Shown here piece by piece: positions 5,931 to 6,417 of a DNA stretch of 6,417 bases (position 1 is the stretch's first letter; each line of letters begins with the position of its first letter). The translations under genes were made by a program, and so were the position numbers. Below the pieces are notes generated by a model that was not told where the DNA came from, made no database searches, and saw nothing but the letters and a program-made list of their open reading frames with translations. The stretch is from positions 1-6,417 of the forward strand of contig CALMLK010000106.1 of the NCBI GenBank assembly GCA_937868035.1, read 5' to 3'. Source of the DNA: an uncultured Alphaproteobacteria bacterium. Its GTDB lineage: Bacteria > Pseudomonadota > Alphaproteobacteria > Rhizobiales > Aestuariivirgaceae.

Positions 5931-6417
5931 TCAGGGAACCACTTCGCCGTGCAGGCCGATGTCGAGCCCTTCGATCTCGGTTTCCTTGTTGACGCGGAGG
6001 CCCTGCAGCTTTTCGATCACCGTCAAGATGGCGAAGGTGAGAATGCCGCCGTAAACCGTGACGATGGCGCAGGCCGCAAGCTGGATCGCCAGTTGTCTCC
6101 CGTTGCCTTCAATGAGACCCGCCGTGCCGCCCCATGCGGCGGAGGCAAAGAGGCCCACTCCGATGGTGCCGACATAGCCGCCAACGCCATGGACGCCGAA
6201 CACGTCCAGCGAGTCGTCATAGCCCAGCGCGCGTTTCAGACTGGTCGAGGCATAGAAGCAGGCGATGCCTGCGAGGAGGCCGATCGCGAGTGCGCCCATG
6301 GGAGAGACGAAGCCGCAGGAGGGCGTGATGGCCACCATGCCCGCCACAGCGCCGGAGATGATGCCGAGAACCGAAGGCTTTCCGTGCTTCTGCCATTCCA
6401 CAGCCATCCAGGCAAAT
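5931..6417 (-). CDS. amtB: Ammonium transporter AmtB, C-terminal part (5' end cut by window)
   Basis: About 160 C-terminal residues of an Amt-family ammonium channel of the inner membrane are present; the frame runs off the right edge, so the N-terminal part is outside the window. Family features are GKPSVLGIISGAVAGMVAITP, then DVFGVHGVGG, which carries the second histidine of the pore's twin-His pair (codon 6191-6189), followed by two more membrane segments. The cytoplasmic tail (GLRVNKETEIEGLDIGLHGE) is the conserved segment that meets the PII protein GlnK in characterised homologues, so regulation by nitrogen status is likely. In many proteobacteria glnK lies directly upstream of amtB; that would be beyond the window's right edge and is only an expectation. 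No substitutions suggesting loss of function are visible in the part present. Confidence 0.95.
   Translation of the reverse strand, partial: FAWMAVEWQKHGKPSVLGIISGAVAGMVAITPSCGFVSPMGALAIGLLAGIACFYASTSLKRALGYDDSLDVFGVHGVGGYVGTIGVGLFASAAWGGTAGLIEGNGRQLAIQLAACAIVTVYGGILTFAILTVIEKLQGLRVNKETEIEGLDIGLHGEVVP

Overview
This window comes from a high-GC Gram-negative bacterium, most likely an alphaproteobacterium and possibly Hyphomicrobiales. The evidence is the composition, the NAD-dependent formate dehydrogenase accessory genes, the Amt C-terminal tail type, and an HTH regulator whose C-terminal half resembles unnamed proteins I recall from rhizobial relatives. The genus cannot be fixed from the sequence alone. 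The window is almost fully coding, with eight genes, two of them cut by the window edges.

Left (2-962, + strand): the end of a formate dehydrogenase operon. It holds fdhD (fdsC), the sulfurtransferase that activates the molybdenum/tungsten cofactor, followed by an overlapping fdsD (delta subunit). The catalytic genes fdsG/B/A are expected just outside the left edge.

Centre (963-4783): the most interesting part. An XRE-type HTH regulator (- strand) is separated by a 175-bp divergent control region from a tightly coupled two-gene + strand unit. The first gene of that unit encodes a 743-residue exported VIT + von Willebrand A protein ending in LPQTA, a hydrophobic segment and a short tail. The second encodes a class GN sortase with His, Cys and Arg active-site residues. 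This is the 'dedicated proteobacterial sortase / single target' arrangement: an enzyme type typical of Gram-positives, paired here with one adjacent substrate in a Gram-negative. The family has been recognised bioinformatically; to my knowledge its acceptor molecule and biological role are unknown. Here the visible neighbouring regulator is a one-component XRE protein, rather than the two-component system I recall beside some such loci. A small hairpin overlapping the substrate gene's Shine-Dalgarno is a possible extra control point.

Right (4788-6417, - strand): three genes read leftward, an ammonium transporter (amtB, 5' part outside the window), a LysE/RhtB-type exporter and a YcgN-family cysteine-cluster protein. 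They are ordinary chromosomal genes and end convergently against the sortase gene with a 4-bp gap. No RNA genes, insertion sequences, CRISPR arrays or convincing factor-independent terminators were seen.
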